Shown piece by piece: positions 49,362-61,600 of a DNA stretch of 64,000 nt. Each line of letters opens with the position of its first letter. Within the stretch, counting starts at the first letter, position 1. Both the position numbers and the translations under genes were made by a program. The notes below the pieces were generated by a model that made no database searches, was not told the origin of the DNA, and saw only the letters and a program-made list of their open reading frames with translations. The stretch is from Vermamoeba vermiformis (lineage: Eukaryota > Tubulinea > Echinamoebida), in NCBI GenBank assembly GCA_045837725.1, contig JBEWZL010000113.1, forward strand, positions 1-64,000, given 5' to 3'.

Positions 49362-49600
49362 TTAGTACGGAACAATTGACCAACTTATCGAGAGACAACC
49401 ACTTACGTTGATTACTTTCTTTGAACTTGCATCGATTTCATACAAGACCTGCGATGGATTCAGGTCGTTGTGGATTTGAATGGGATTTCGTCCTAGAACC
49501 GAGCGGGGCAACTGGGCGAACAGGCATAGCATTGGCTTAACCCCAGAAACAATCATTTGCTGAGCTTTAGCAAGTGGACTCAAGCTATCATAATATTATG
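49362..49600 (-). pseudogene. Relic of a phosphotransferase (APH/choline kinase-like) gene
   Basis: A frame of about 65 codons contains IHNDLNPSQVLYEID followed by KKVIN, which matches the catalytic HxDLNPxNVL...vID loop of aminoglycoside/choline kinase-like enzymes. It is followed by a GTAAGT donor, but the next stretch (GYHQLTDRVYFIKK at about 49230-49330) does not join in phase with it. No N-terminal lobe is found upstream. This looks like a broken or very diverged gene. Confidence 0.35.
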
Positions 49601-49619
49601 CGATGCCTTTTAGCAGTGG

Positions 49620-50503
49620 TTAGCGGAGAAATAGAACAACATCTGACTTCGACACGAGTGACGGATTGAGTTTGAACGCGCGACCTCAGTGGATTTAATT
49701 GAAAAGAGGACAAATAGAATTTAAAAGAGGGTAAGGCGCCTCGAAACGATTTGATGGACGGAAGTCAGGCAAAGAGCTCGAGAGATTTGGCGGATGTCGA
49801 AAATCGAAGAAGACAATAAAAGATTTGCTCGAATCAATCGGTAAGCCGGTATATGGTCAATTTCAATGAACGAGAAGTAATTTGTAATGCCTAAAAGCAG
49901 GCCGACGAGCAGATTTGACAAAAAGAAAAATCGAAATTTGGCTTACTTTAATTTTTAAAATTGAAAAAACCGTAAAACTTGTATGTGTAGCAGTATTAAA
50001 ATGTACTAATATTGTTTAAGTAATATTTAAAAACATACCAAGCGAGACTTGCGTCCGGATCTCCAGCTCGATCTTCGTTACAACGGAGCCAGGCGGAGAA
50101 GAAGCCTTACTGTCGAAGAATATGTAGATGCATGCACAAAGCAGTCGTTATTGAAGCTTGTCGATGAGTTGTGGTGTTGCGCTGATGTAACGAAGAGAAT
50201 AAAAAATCTCCAAACTCGGTTTGTTTTTCTGTTACAAAACGAACATCACTTTGTTTGTAGCTAAAAATGGCGATTTTAAGTCTTTACGCGATGATATTTG
50301 GCCTTTACGCGACTTCAGGAGCTAAGCCGAAGTGCTCTCTGAGCGTAATCGGTGCCACGGAGTTGAAACTGAAGCGATATTCAAATCTGAAGCCCATTAA
50401 AAGTCTAACAAACAATAAGAAATCGCGATTATTACTAAATTAACTTTATGTACAATCAATATTTATAAATGCAAAAATAGGAAGCAAAAGACCGACTTCC
50501 TTG
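49620..50503. other. Gene-poor stretch downstream of the SepA-like gene
   Basis: Short frames at 49721-49921 (minus) and 50049-50264 (plus, Arg-rich start, helix LLKLVDELWCCADV) have no support from splicing or family resemblance. A run around 49671-49690 loosely resembles a T-arm of a minus-strand tRNA but no cloverleaf follows. No convincing feature. Confidence 0.4.
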
Positions 50504-53500
50504 TTACGACTTTGAATTTGGCGTGGTGGATTCGCGCACCGAATTATTTTTCTGTGGTGTTCCAGGCAATGACTGCGACGCCGAATGGTGATGGTGGTGG
50601 GCACTATCAATAGCTTGGGCACTGAATTGTGGTTGCGATTGAGATCCGCTCGGATGTAGTTGGTTCTTTAAGCCACCAGTGTGCTGGTCCATATTAGCGC
50701 TGCCACGCTTCAACCTTTGAATGGCGACTAAGAGCAGCTTGGCAGTATTGCGCACGTTGACTTTTTCGTTTTGGTTCTCGTGGATCTTGCGCACAATAGG
50801 GTAGATCTCCTCTGCGATAACGAGCTGATTGGCGTGGTGCAAGAACAAGTTGGAGACCAATTTGAGAATATTGACCTTTGAAAAGGCGTCGTTGTTGGGC
50901 ACAAACTTCAAATAATGGTTCAATAACAGCTGCATCAGCTTGGCCTCGCTGAACGCTCTGTTGAGATCCACTGACGCCGAGACGAGCGACATAATAGGTT
51001 CCAAAATACTGTATACGGCAGCTATATAGTATTATAACATTAATATTAGGTTCAGCAGGAGAAGAAAATTCGTGGAAACTTGGATGTGGCCAAGAAATAT
51101 TTTTGGTCGTACCTCCAGCGAAGGGTTGCTCGGCAAATTTGAACACTTCCATAATCTTTTTGATGTTTTGCGAGATCTTAATAACATTCTCGACCTTTTC
51201 AGGTTCAAATCCGAACCAGTCTGAAATGGCCACAAGAGCGTCGACAAAATAGTGTGGATCCTTCAACAACGTCAAGAAGAAATCTGCACATGAAATAGTA
51301 TTAGTACCACTAATGAATATAAATCGTTATTTTTAATGACGTACCAAGTCCCTTGTGTTTCCACAATAACTCGCGGCACTTCTCCGAAGCCTTAGGCAAA
51401 CAGAACAGCAACGGCAAGGCAAACTCCTTGAGAATAGGACGAGTCTAAATAACAAACAAATCTTATTAGTGATGCTGTTATGGAATAAAAGCCTGTTGTT
51501 CGATTCGATCGAACGTCATCGTCTATTTGTTCGAAAAAAGTTTCTCGCTAAACGATGGATCTGGACCACGCTGCTCCGCAGCTATGGTCACGTGGAGTAT
51601 TCCAAATATGGTAAATATGTAGCACTCCCCAATGACATGATAACCACGGAAGATAACTACAAAACCAGTTTTTGGAAGAAGTATAAATTTGTCGTAAACA
51701 CCGGACCAGGCAACAAAAAATTTGACAGCAATGTTAGGAATAGACTTACCTTGACGAGGTGCATCAAGGGCGGGATGGCGCCAGCAACAGCAGCACGTTC
51801 TTGCGACTGCGGGTTCAATTGCAACAAATAGAACAAGCTGTTGAGTGCAATGTTGTGAATCATTTCGAGCTTTTCAGCCTTTTGTTCTTCCAACAGCGCA
51901 GTCAGCACTTCAATGTAGCCGTTGTTGATGAGCAAGTTGCGCAGGTGCGAGTCATACGACAAGTTTTTGATCACGTGCAACAACTTCAACAGGGCCTCCG
52001 TCTTGATCACGTTGATGCGCAACAGTGATTTGATGGCTATTGGCAGGAATATATTAGATCGCGTTATTAATAAGTTCGTGTAATGTGATAATATTTCCTT
52101 AAAAGGAAACTACTTTTCACGTTGGCTTTAAACAAATTTTGAGTTGAAGAATAAAGATATTTTGGAATAGCGTTACTATAAATGGTAAACTGTTTCGAGA
52201 CTTACGTTGCAAGACATCGGTGGCACACATCTTCTCGGTGACTTGAGCATCGGACTTGGAGAAGAACAACAAAATTTTGACCACCGTTTGGACGTACGAA
52301 TCCGCTTCGGGATCCGCGGCTTGAACTTTAGCCAAATTGACCAAGACTACTGACAGCCGTGAGAGAAGGCCGCTCTTAACGAACAAGTAGCAAAACGCTC
52401 GTTTAGGCGTTGGTGTCTGTAATTCAAAAATGTTCCAGATCGCATCCAAAGAGTTATAGATCAGGTCTTTGAATTCACTGAAATCTGGTTCCAAGAAATC
52501 AACCAATGACGGCAAACCGCTATACATAACATAATTAATACTAGTAGCTATAATCTAATCATCTTATTGACGCATGAAAAGATAATGAAAAAATTTCTGA
52601 GTTTCCTTTTTTGGAAAATTATCACGTGACTTACCCGCAAGCGATGAACATTTGCAAAGTCAATGACTTGGTGTTGCACACTTCTTTCACGAACTGCGCG
52701 CATTGCAATCGCACCTCTTTGCAGTGCAAGTGCGAGCTATATTTGGTAATCAAAGGAATGCCGCCCAACAAGCAGATCGTGTCGCGCAACTTCTTGCTGG
52801 AGTTGACCACGGTGTTAATTAACTTCAGTGCGGCAATCGTGACCTTCTCGTTGTTGATCTCGAGCAGTTCTAACATGGGCATGATACCGTTGTTCGTTGC
52901 CAGCAAAAATAACTTGTCTTCAGGGTACTTCAATAGGACTTCGCACTATAAGAAAAAAACCACGGTTAGAACTAAAAATAGCACTTCGAAAATAAAATAA
53001 AATTACTTGTAAATCAAAAATAAGTCAGCTCGTTAAAAAGCAAAATTAGGCTTCCATTTATAAACCATGCGAATATTAATAAATTTAATAAAACCCAAGA
53101 TCTGACATCGTTTTGGAAAAAATTAAAAATGTTGCAATTTGTCGGTGACGTACCAATTCATCGCAAGCCTTAATCAGCTCGTCTTCGTTCGTTTCAGTTC
53201 TGATCTTGTTGACATTTGTGTTGAAATCACGTGTCAATTTCTCTTTAATTCTGTCCGTGATCGACTCGTTGTTCGCTGCAAGTTCAAAAAGTGGCGTATT
53301 AATATATAGTCCTATATATTAACCTTTAATATAGACGTACCTTTAGTATCGTAATCATCGGTAGTCTCTAATGAATCGGGAATTTCATTCTCATTAGACT
53401 GCAAATTTGTCGCTAATCGGAGTTGAAGTTTGTTCAGATCCATCGATTGGCTCGTAACTAATAAAACATCATATTAATAGCATAATAATATAGGAGGTAT

Positions 53501-56500
53501 TAACGTACATTCAATATCGTCCATAGTGAAATCAGAATCAGCTTCGGTGAATTTGTCCAATTTTTTGCCGAACAACACGTCCTCGCCTTGGCGCACAGTT
53601 TTTGAGCCCGACAAAGTGTTTTCACGCGTTTGCGGGTCATTTTCATCGATGTCGAGACTAGCCAGTTGTTGGGCTAAAAATAAAAAAGCATTAATAACAA
53701 TCGAAATATATTATTGTTGATAAATTCGAAGAAAAATAACAACGCTTTGGAACTTCAGCTTCGAAAACATAATATTTCCTTTTTTGGAAGAAACGCAGGA
53801 TCTGGATCTGTTTTTTTTTTAAGTGATACTTACTAATGCGTTCAAGACCGGCTAATTTCTTCGGCTTCAATTTCTTTTGTGGCGTAACAAAGTCCTTTTC
53901 AAAGTCATCGTCGCTTTCACTTTCTTTGAACTGATCCAACTTATTGGCAACATTTTCGCCGATCAATTCGTCATCGGAGTCCATCCGAGATTTCTTTGCA
54001 TTAATTGTTTTGGCTTTGAACACTTTCGGCTTCTTTTGAACGGGTGCTGGGACTTTGAAAAATTCTCCGGATTTGGAAGACATCTTTTGCTGAGTTTTCG
54101 GACTAATTTCCTTTTTTGGTGCGCCGCCCACAGGAGTCAGATCCAGCTTAGTAGTCAATTCGTCGACTTCTTTCCATTTATCCAAATCATTTTCTTGTGC
54201 CCCGTGAATTTGCAATTTTGGTTTTTTCGCGCCATCACTTGCCTTTTTTGTACCAGAAGTTGTTCCGCTGGCGGAAGTTTTTCCCGTTGAAATTTTCTTG
54301 CCGCTCAATTTTGCAGTTGACGAACTCGTTTTTGGTTTCTTTTTCTCGGGCTCTTCTTTCCATTTATCCAAATTTGAACCGCCAGATGCAGAACCGTGGC
54401 CACCACTTGACTTTAATTTACTTGGTGTGCTCGGGTCTTCTCCGGTTGGACTTTCCTTTTTCGGTCTCGGAGATTTTTTCTTCACCACTGTCCCGTTTAA
54501 AAAAAATTATTCAGTATAATTAATATTTGCGAATATTTTAGGCAAGGTTAACTAATAGGTATAATTGTTGTTAGAGAAATGGATTCAGATGGAATTATTA
54601 TTTTCACTGAACGAATTAATTAAAGTGTCACGTACCGTTCGGTGAAGTATTAATGGTACTTTCAGCGGCTTGAATGGCCATTTGAAAGGCTTGAATTTCG
54701 TTCTTTGCAGCATCGAGCGCAGTGTTTTGCTGGGCCAGTGCAGCTTTCGCTCGTCTGAGCCAGGGATGTTCCATCAATTTGATCGCACTCACGCGCAGAT
54801 TGACGTCTTTTTGAAAACACTGCATCAAGAAGTCTTTAAGGCCCTATAAATAACATATACGTTAATATCAATCTTTGCAAATATATTCTAATAAGCGCAT
54901 TAATAATACTATCAAACTGAACCGTAATGAAAAAACGAAATTTCCCGGTCGAATTTTTTTGCCTGGATCCGGCCATGGTTCGTTCATAAGGTGATTTACC
55001 AATAAAAATTCAAACGATATAAAGCAATTGATAATATATAATATAGATTAAGGCGTTGAGAATTAGTGCGTACCGTAGAAATGCCTTCAGGCAGCGGCGG
55101 ATGATCGTCGCTGTAAATCTTGTAGAGTGCAGTCGCGAAGGGCAAGTCAAAGTAGGGAGGCTTGCCAGTAGTGAGTTCAATCACCGTGCAGCCCAAACTC
55201 CAGATGTCACACGCTGTCGTCAGACCTCCTTTTTCCAGCGAGATCAACTCGGGGGCCACTGTGTAACAAAAACGATGATTAATATCTCGGTATTATTCAT
55301 GAAAAAAAATATATCGATATATTTCCAATTACAGCTAAAATATAACAAGAATTATTGAATTAAAAATTACGATAAAAAAAATAATTGAACAATCTATTTA
55401 ATGGAGCAGAGCTCATATAACACTATCAAATGATTATATAATAGTAATGTTAACACTAATGTATATATTCCGTATTTAATACGTACTCCAATACGGTGAG
55501 CCAGCAGGATCAGCGTCAGCACCAACAGAATCCAACTGTAATTCGCGTTAGTATTTCAGTGAAAAGAATAGTTGCAATATCATCAAGACATAGCTATAGC
55601 CTTATATGGCTACTGTGATATGATCTTGTACGTACTCTCGTGGCGACACCAAAATCAGCCAGTTTGACCGTGCCATCAGTTGAAATCAAAATATTTGCGC
55701 CTTTAATAGAATACTATATTTAGAACCACCGTATATAACTTTGCAAACATTTTTCTTCCCAATAAAAATTACCGCAAAGACTCGTCGCTTATTATTGTAT
55801 ATGAATTACACGTACCTTTAATATCACGATGGATCACACCCTGTTCGTGCAAATAAGTCAAGCCATCGAGTGCTTGGTACATATACGCTGCGACTAGCGT
55901 TTCGGGGAATATTCCGTGATGGCGCACCATATCAGCTAACGATCCGTTTTCAACGTATCTTTTAAATAGCAAAAATTCAGTACAGTCGATAGGAAAAATA
56001 ATATTATAATTTAGATATGATTGTATTATACGATAATAATAGATATTTTTGGAATTATTTGAATTAATTTGAATAAAAAATTCGGTTGGTGGATCGAGCT
56101 GAGAATTAATTTTTTGGTTGTATGACTTACTCCATAACGATAGATAGCTGTTTTTCAGTCCTATGATGATCGATATATTTGACAATATTCTTGTGGTGCA
56201 ATTCTTTTAAGAGCTCGATCTCCATCTAGTTCCCAGTCCAAAAAATTCATTAGTCTTTATTCATTGATAAGACACGTTAAATTTTAACATAAATAATTTA
56301 ATAATAAATATAGCGATATTAATATTACAGAATCAACCAAAATCTTACCATCAAAGCTGAGATTTGGGCCTTCGTTACTTTCCGTTTCAAATCGATTTGC
56401 TTTATAGCAACAAAACTGCCCCTTAATTGATGCACTGCTTTCCATACTCGACCATAGCCACCTTTACCGATTTCTCCAATCAAGATCTGGCATGTAAAAA

Positions 56501-56647
56501 ATAAATAATTATTTTAAAAATTACAGCGTTAATAATCCGCAGTATTATACGTACAAAATCAAGCACGCTGCCTTTATTTCCTAAATTTTGATTTTTTTCT
56601 TTGTCTTTCGGCTTCACCGGTTGCTTGTCTTTATTTTCTTTCTCCAT
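50504..56647 (-). CDS. SepA/Cdc7/MAP3K-epsilon-type protein kinase with armadillo-like C-terminus
   Basis: About twenty exons, roughly 1,200 residues. The kinase domain is N-terminal: [64 protein letters not shown]; all catalytic residues are present. It closely resembles Dictyostelium SepA, fission yeast Cdc7 and plant MAP3K-epsilon, which act in septation or cytokinesis signalling under a small GTPase. A long basic, Lys/Ser/Thr-rich linker contains the twice-used DLDKWKE or LDKWKEE motif. The C-terminal half has helical repeats ([40 protein letters not shown]) as in the armadillo-like tail of that family. The end is Ser/His/Pro-rich ([16 protein letters not shown]). Distance to the ankyrin gene at 56884 is 236 bp, a shared divergent promoter. 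Confidence 0.9.
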
Positions 56648-56883
56648 CTCGCCGCAAAATTCTCAACGAATCAGCTAGATGCGCAACAATCATCAACCCA
56701 ATATTAATAAATATATACACAAGGTTATATTGTCGATAAATAAATAATAATAAACCAAGTTTCCGTTACAAACAAACGTCACGCTAAAAACCTGCGAGAA
56801 ATTTGCCCGCTGTAAAATTATCAAAATCTTTTTGTTGATATCGCTTTGTATAATATGCGACACCTATAAGCATATTTTGTTTG

Positions 56884-57880
56884 ATGCAAGCTACTCATCC
56901 TTGGGTTGATTTCGTCAGATCTAATGATACGCAGCAAATAATCACTTATTGCAGCCAAAACGACGTTAGTCAGCTTATTAATTTGCAAGATGCACGAAAT
57001 TTAAGCACAGGTATTATATTTAGATATTTATATCTAATTTGCACGAAGGGAAAGTCAAATCTGATCGTGCCCTCATCTCAATCTACCTTCCATAATTATG
57101 TTAATCTTTAAAGCTAATATTTTTCGCTTAGCACTCCATATTGCAGTGTCTCAAAACAACGAAGCCGTCGTGCAAATTTTATTTGAGAAAGGAGCGAATC
57201 CGTTTTTACGAGATGTCATTGGAAATACGCCTCTTGACCTTGCAGCCACTCAATCCCGATCAAATATGGTCTCTTTAATATTAAGATACTCAAGTCATTT
57301 GTCAGGTAAGTCCCCCAAAGATTAGATCCAAAAAGCGCGCCAAGTTTTCACAGCTGCTTTGGGTCTTCAAAAACCTTGACTAGCAATTGCCTATTAGTGA
57401 ATGGTATGATATTTATAATAGCAATTGGTAATTTATTATATTGTAGGCATTCCAAGCAACTACATCCAACAAGCAATCCGTTTTGCAAGATCTCGCCTCA
57501 GCAGCCTTAAACGATCTTCTGTAATCGTAGAAAATATAAGACGCGAGATTAATATCATAGTACAAAGCCTAAGCAAGTTCTCGCACGAGATTGGCGAGCA
57601 CGATACGGCCGATCAGCTCGATCTCATTAACCTGAAAGTACAGCAATTAAATATGGAGGCTATTAAGGAGCAAGATATTGACGATTTAGATTTAATGCTA
57701 AATAAATTAGCCATTAAATCGTATCCTAACACGAAACATAACAATTTCAGATCGACTAACGATCCAGAGTATCTTACGCTCAAAATTGTGTCTGAAGCTG
57801 CTAAGCGATGCATATTCGTAACTAAGTGGTACAAAGATTATTCAGATCATGATTGCCGTAAGGCGGGTCAATATTCGTAA
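56884..57880 (+). CDS. Ankyrin-repeat protein with helical C-terminus
   Basis: Three exons: 56884 to about 57010, about 57132-57306, about 57447-57880 (roughly 245 residues). Exon 2 has classic ankyrin text: ALHIAVSQNNEAVVQILFEKGANPFLRD, in pieces LHIAVSQNNEAVVQILFEKG and GNTPLDLAATQSRSNMVSLI. The C-terminal 145 residues are helical and charged, with no family recognised. No signal peptide or membrane segment. It is transcribed away from the SepA-like kinase from a short shared promoter, so co-regulation is possible. Role: protein-binding adaptor. Confidence 0.8.
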
Positions 57881-57925
57881 CTACAATAATATTTATTTAT
57901 TTTTACTTTTTACAGGCAATTTTAA

Positions 57926-58309
57926 CTAGCAATCACCGCATGTGTGGTACTTGTAAGTTACTAATCTCGTACTGGTGACCAAGCTTGTTGATTCGCACAG
58001 TGTGTAGCAGCCAAATGCGTTCCGGTACTTGAAGCTGAATCCTTCTCTGGTGACCAAAGAGTTGAAGTCGCCATCGTTGTATTGGACGGCATCGTCGTAG
58101 ATAGTCTGGAAATGAATTTTTCCATTCGCATCCGAAGATGTGATCTTAACGAGTCTAGTTTTACCAGGGCCTGGCTGCGTAATTGTCACGTTGTACAATC
58201 CTCCGTCCGGCATGACTGTAGATGCGTGGACAACCGGGTTCTGATCGGCGTACGCGAGAATGGCCGAAAAAGAAAGAAGACCGAGTAAAATAAGGAGTTG
58301 TGTTGTCAT
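57926..58309 (-). CDS. Small secreted cysteine-containing protein
   Basis: A single exon of 127 codons from the ATG at 58309. The signal peptide (MTTQLLILLGLLSFSAILAYA) is strong. The mature part of about 105 residues looks beta-rich (GGLYNVTITQPGPGKTRLVK, IHFQTIYDDAVQYNDGDF) and ends with four Cys (GCYTLC and HTCGDC), enough for two disulphides. No homologous family was recognised. It converges with the ankyrin gene, 45 bp apart. Confidence 0.65.
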   Translation of the reverse strand: MTTQLLILLGLLSFSAILAYADQNPVVHASTVMPDGGLYNVTITQPGPGKTRLVKITSSDANGKIHFQTIYDDAVQYNDGDFNSLVTREGFSFKYRNAFGCYTLCESTSLVTSTRLVTYKYHTCGDC

Positions 58310-58655
58310 GTTTTGTTTTAAAATCTGTACACATTTTGTCGAATTTATGTTTTTTGCCACGCGCCTTCCGAAGGTTAGGTCGCTTCTGGAATAGGTTCTG
58401 AAAGTCCATAGTAGGAAATCGATTTTTAATGATTCTTATTTTTTTCAGCAGGTCGACTGAAATGTCTACCGAACTTTCGATTAACCCACGAGGAAGCTTC
58501 TGTAAAGCGGTGATTCGAAAATTAATAGGGACTGGTATTCTGTATGATCAAATGCCGACGATAATCGTTTTATTAATCAACATTCGTTCAACTAACAAGT
58601 GTAAAATCCTGTCCAAGATTGACAAGCGCAATAAATCTGCATCGCAAAAGCCTCC

Positions 58656-61600
58656 CTAATTCAAGCCAAATAAGGAGACAGTCGCTGAAAGGACCAAAAA
58701 GAAAATCAACGTCGGAATGGTTGAAGGGAACTGCGACGGTGCGGATGAGAATAAGAAATTCCACTGCCAACTTGAATAACGCTCGTCGATTTCGTTTTTG
58801 CGCTCAAATTTGTTGTCTTTGTCTTCTTCAATCTCCAACATCTATCAAAAGCAATCGGTACATAAATAACTAACCAAATACTAATTTTAAGATCTGAAAA
58901 AACTTACGTCTTTCTGTGCTCTATTTAGCAAAACGATCATTGAAGAGTAAGGAGTCACAATTGAATGCTTGATAGCCACTATAATACAAAAGTTAACTAC
59001 GGTGCAATTTTTTAAATGCCGGGATCCGAGACGTACCTTCATGAACTTTCTCCAATGGATTTATAACCTCACCGTCTTCATCAACGTGCATTCTATTTTC
59101 ACGAAGATACTTTTGCATGTATTTCTTGGCTGCAAATTTCAACAGCGAATCGCTGCACGGTTTCATATCGGTTTCATGAAGCGAATCTTTGCCCGGGATA
59201 TAGCGCAAGATAACGTCTTCAACACTTAATGCTACCTTAGCATCGTTGATGAATAGCGCTTCCGTAGTAAAATCTTGGAATTTGTTCGGATATTTTCCGT
59301 TCAAATGAACCATCCAAAAATCTCCGCCTTTAAAGTATATTTCTAAATTAGGCAAGTCCGCGTAAGCCAGATATTTGTACTCACGTGCAAGGCCTTGTGG
59401 TTGCTCGCTTCGTTTATAGTAAGGATCAATTGTACCTTCATCGGTTAACAGAATTGTAATGTCGTAAGTGGCGTTCAAACTAAAAAAACCAAGTCAGGAA
59501 ACTGGTTTGGAACTGCGAATAATAACATACTGCGCCTTGCTCAATACAAGCTCGTCATAATTAGTGCTTCCTAAGAATATAATGTCTTTCTTCTTTAGCG
59601 GCAATTTTACTTTTGCGAATGAAGTCGGATATGGCAAACACTCCGTCATAGTGCACGTAGTAACTCTTCGGCGAGCAGTAAATACATCAATGGTGCCAAA
59701 TTTTTGTTGCAGATTTGTTACGGCTTCAAGAACTGAGTTCTCGTACACTCGCATGCTATTTTAATTGTAAGAATAAATTCGCGGAATTTTTATCGCAATA
59801 TTTTCGTACCTGTACGAAGCATCAATAACGACAGCTACTGTGGTAGTTTCAGGATCAAACATCTTCTTATCACTACCAGCAACTACGACGCGTTCATTGT
59901 TGATTATCATAGTGCACGATTGCGCATCCGTCTTTCGCGGCAATTTGACTGATAATTTTGGCATCCAGCTATCAAATTCACTTCTAAAATAATGAATAAG
60001 TTCATATAATCTACATGAATAATACGTACTTGGTCTCGGTACTGTTGAAGATAATAGTTGTTTCTTTCAATGAATGCGAAATAACGCCATCAGCTCGCAA
60101 TAACGTAGGCAAAGGAACTTCTCCGGACTCCGTTTTGCTGAAACTAGTAATATACCATATATGAATAAGCATAATAAATAATCAAAATTTTGTCCAATGA
60201 TACGTACTCGTACGTCATCCACATGTGCATTACATTTGAGTGCGTGGGAATAGGATAGACCCTGATATATAGATATAGGTTAGATAAAGGTTTTAAATAA
60301 AAGAACGAGCATATTACTTCAAACGGTATTGTACTGGACCAACTTGTTCGAGTAGTGCCGGATCCACTCTTCGTTCTTTCAGTTTGTCGTACACCTAAGC
60401 TCACAAAATTAGAAAAATATTATAATACATTATGTATATTATCAAATACATATTATAGGAAACTTACTCTTTGCGCGGCTCCGCGCGGCGAGACCAAGTA
60501 CTTGTGGCCTTGCAATCTGGTTCTTATTAGCAATCCATCTATTTGTATCATATCTAATGTATAAGCCTTACTTGTTAGGTTTCATGTCTTTTGGTATTTC
60601 TTGGAACCAAACTCCGGTCAAGATGCAGTTCTCGGGCAAGTTGAAAAGATAAGAAACTTCCTGCTTACCCTAAATTAGTAATCGTTCCAAGAAATAATAT
60701 ATTAATTGTTACTACATACCTGATTCCAATGGTTGGAGTTGTATGATTCATGAATTTCAACGGATCCGGTGTCGTCTGCATTTGGCGTTAGCCCATAGAA
60801 TAGTACAATAATAAAATGACCATATATATACATACCAGACAAATCGACTATATTAATGGACCTTTCGGTGATGGTCACGGTTCCATGATGGTGCTCGCCA
60901 TGGAAATTAAAGAGCTCATCGCTGATCAATAATTAATATCATTCAAACGACGTACTACCTTCATAATTATGGCGTGTACTTACCTCACCATTGCGTCATC
61001 AAAGAAAGTATGATAGAGTTTAACTGCTGCTTGTTTAGTCCTTGGATAAGTTGGGCGTAACAACTTCGTAAGAGGAGGACTAAATTTCATTTCAAATCGT
61101 TAATAAAATGATCATTTGTCTTTAGAATGCGTGGCTTACATTCCGATGATATCGTCATAAAACCAAAATAATAGAGAACTGCGTCGGTAGTCAGGCTTAG
61201 TTCTTGTCGTGTCTGAAATCAAACCTGCATAACGATTATTAATTAGAACGTTCTTTTACGTAAAATAGTATTATTGTTATGTTACCTGCTCTAATACGAG
61301 TAGCGTTGCTGTATATACTTCTGTCAGTGAGCTCGTTTGACTCGAAGCGTTCATGAAACTCGTCAAAGGTCCATTCTGGCGCCTAACCAAAAAAACTATT
61401 AATCATGTATAAGGATTGTATTTGGATGTACCTTTGTATTGTCTACTGCGAGTGTAAGTTGAGAAACACAAAGGAAGAGAAGCAACACTGACAATGTGAG
61501 AACAAAAGGTACGATCTCGAAATACTTCGTGCCTTGAGTCTCCTTTGGATCACTTTCGGAGCAAGATAGAATAAAGAGTTCCACGAAAACCTAAACTACG

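Noticed and set aside
49665-49695. tRNA T-arm-like run (GTTTGAACGCGCGACC) on the minus strand
   Set aside because: No acceptor, anticodon or D arm could be paired around it, and the B-box is imperfect.
50049-50264. Arg-rich plus-strand frame of 71 codons
   Set aside because: Isolated frame without a credible start or partner exon; it could be a remnant but nothing ties it to a family.
58429-58659. Plus-strand frame opposite the end of the VIT gene
   Set aside because: Overlaps the 3' end region of a well-supported gene and its product has no recognisable feature.
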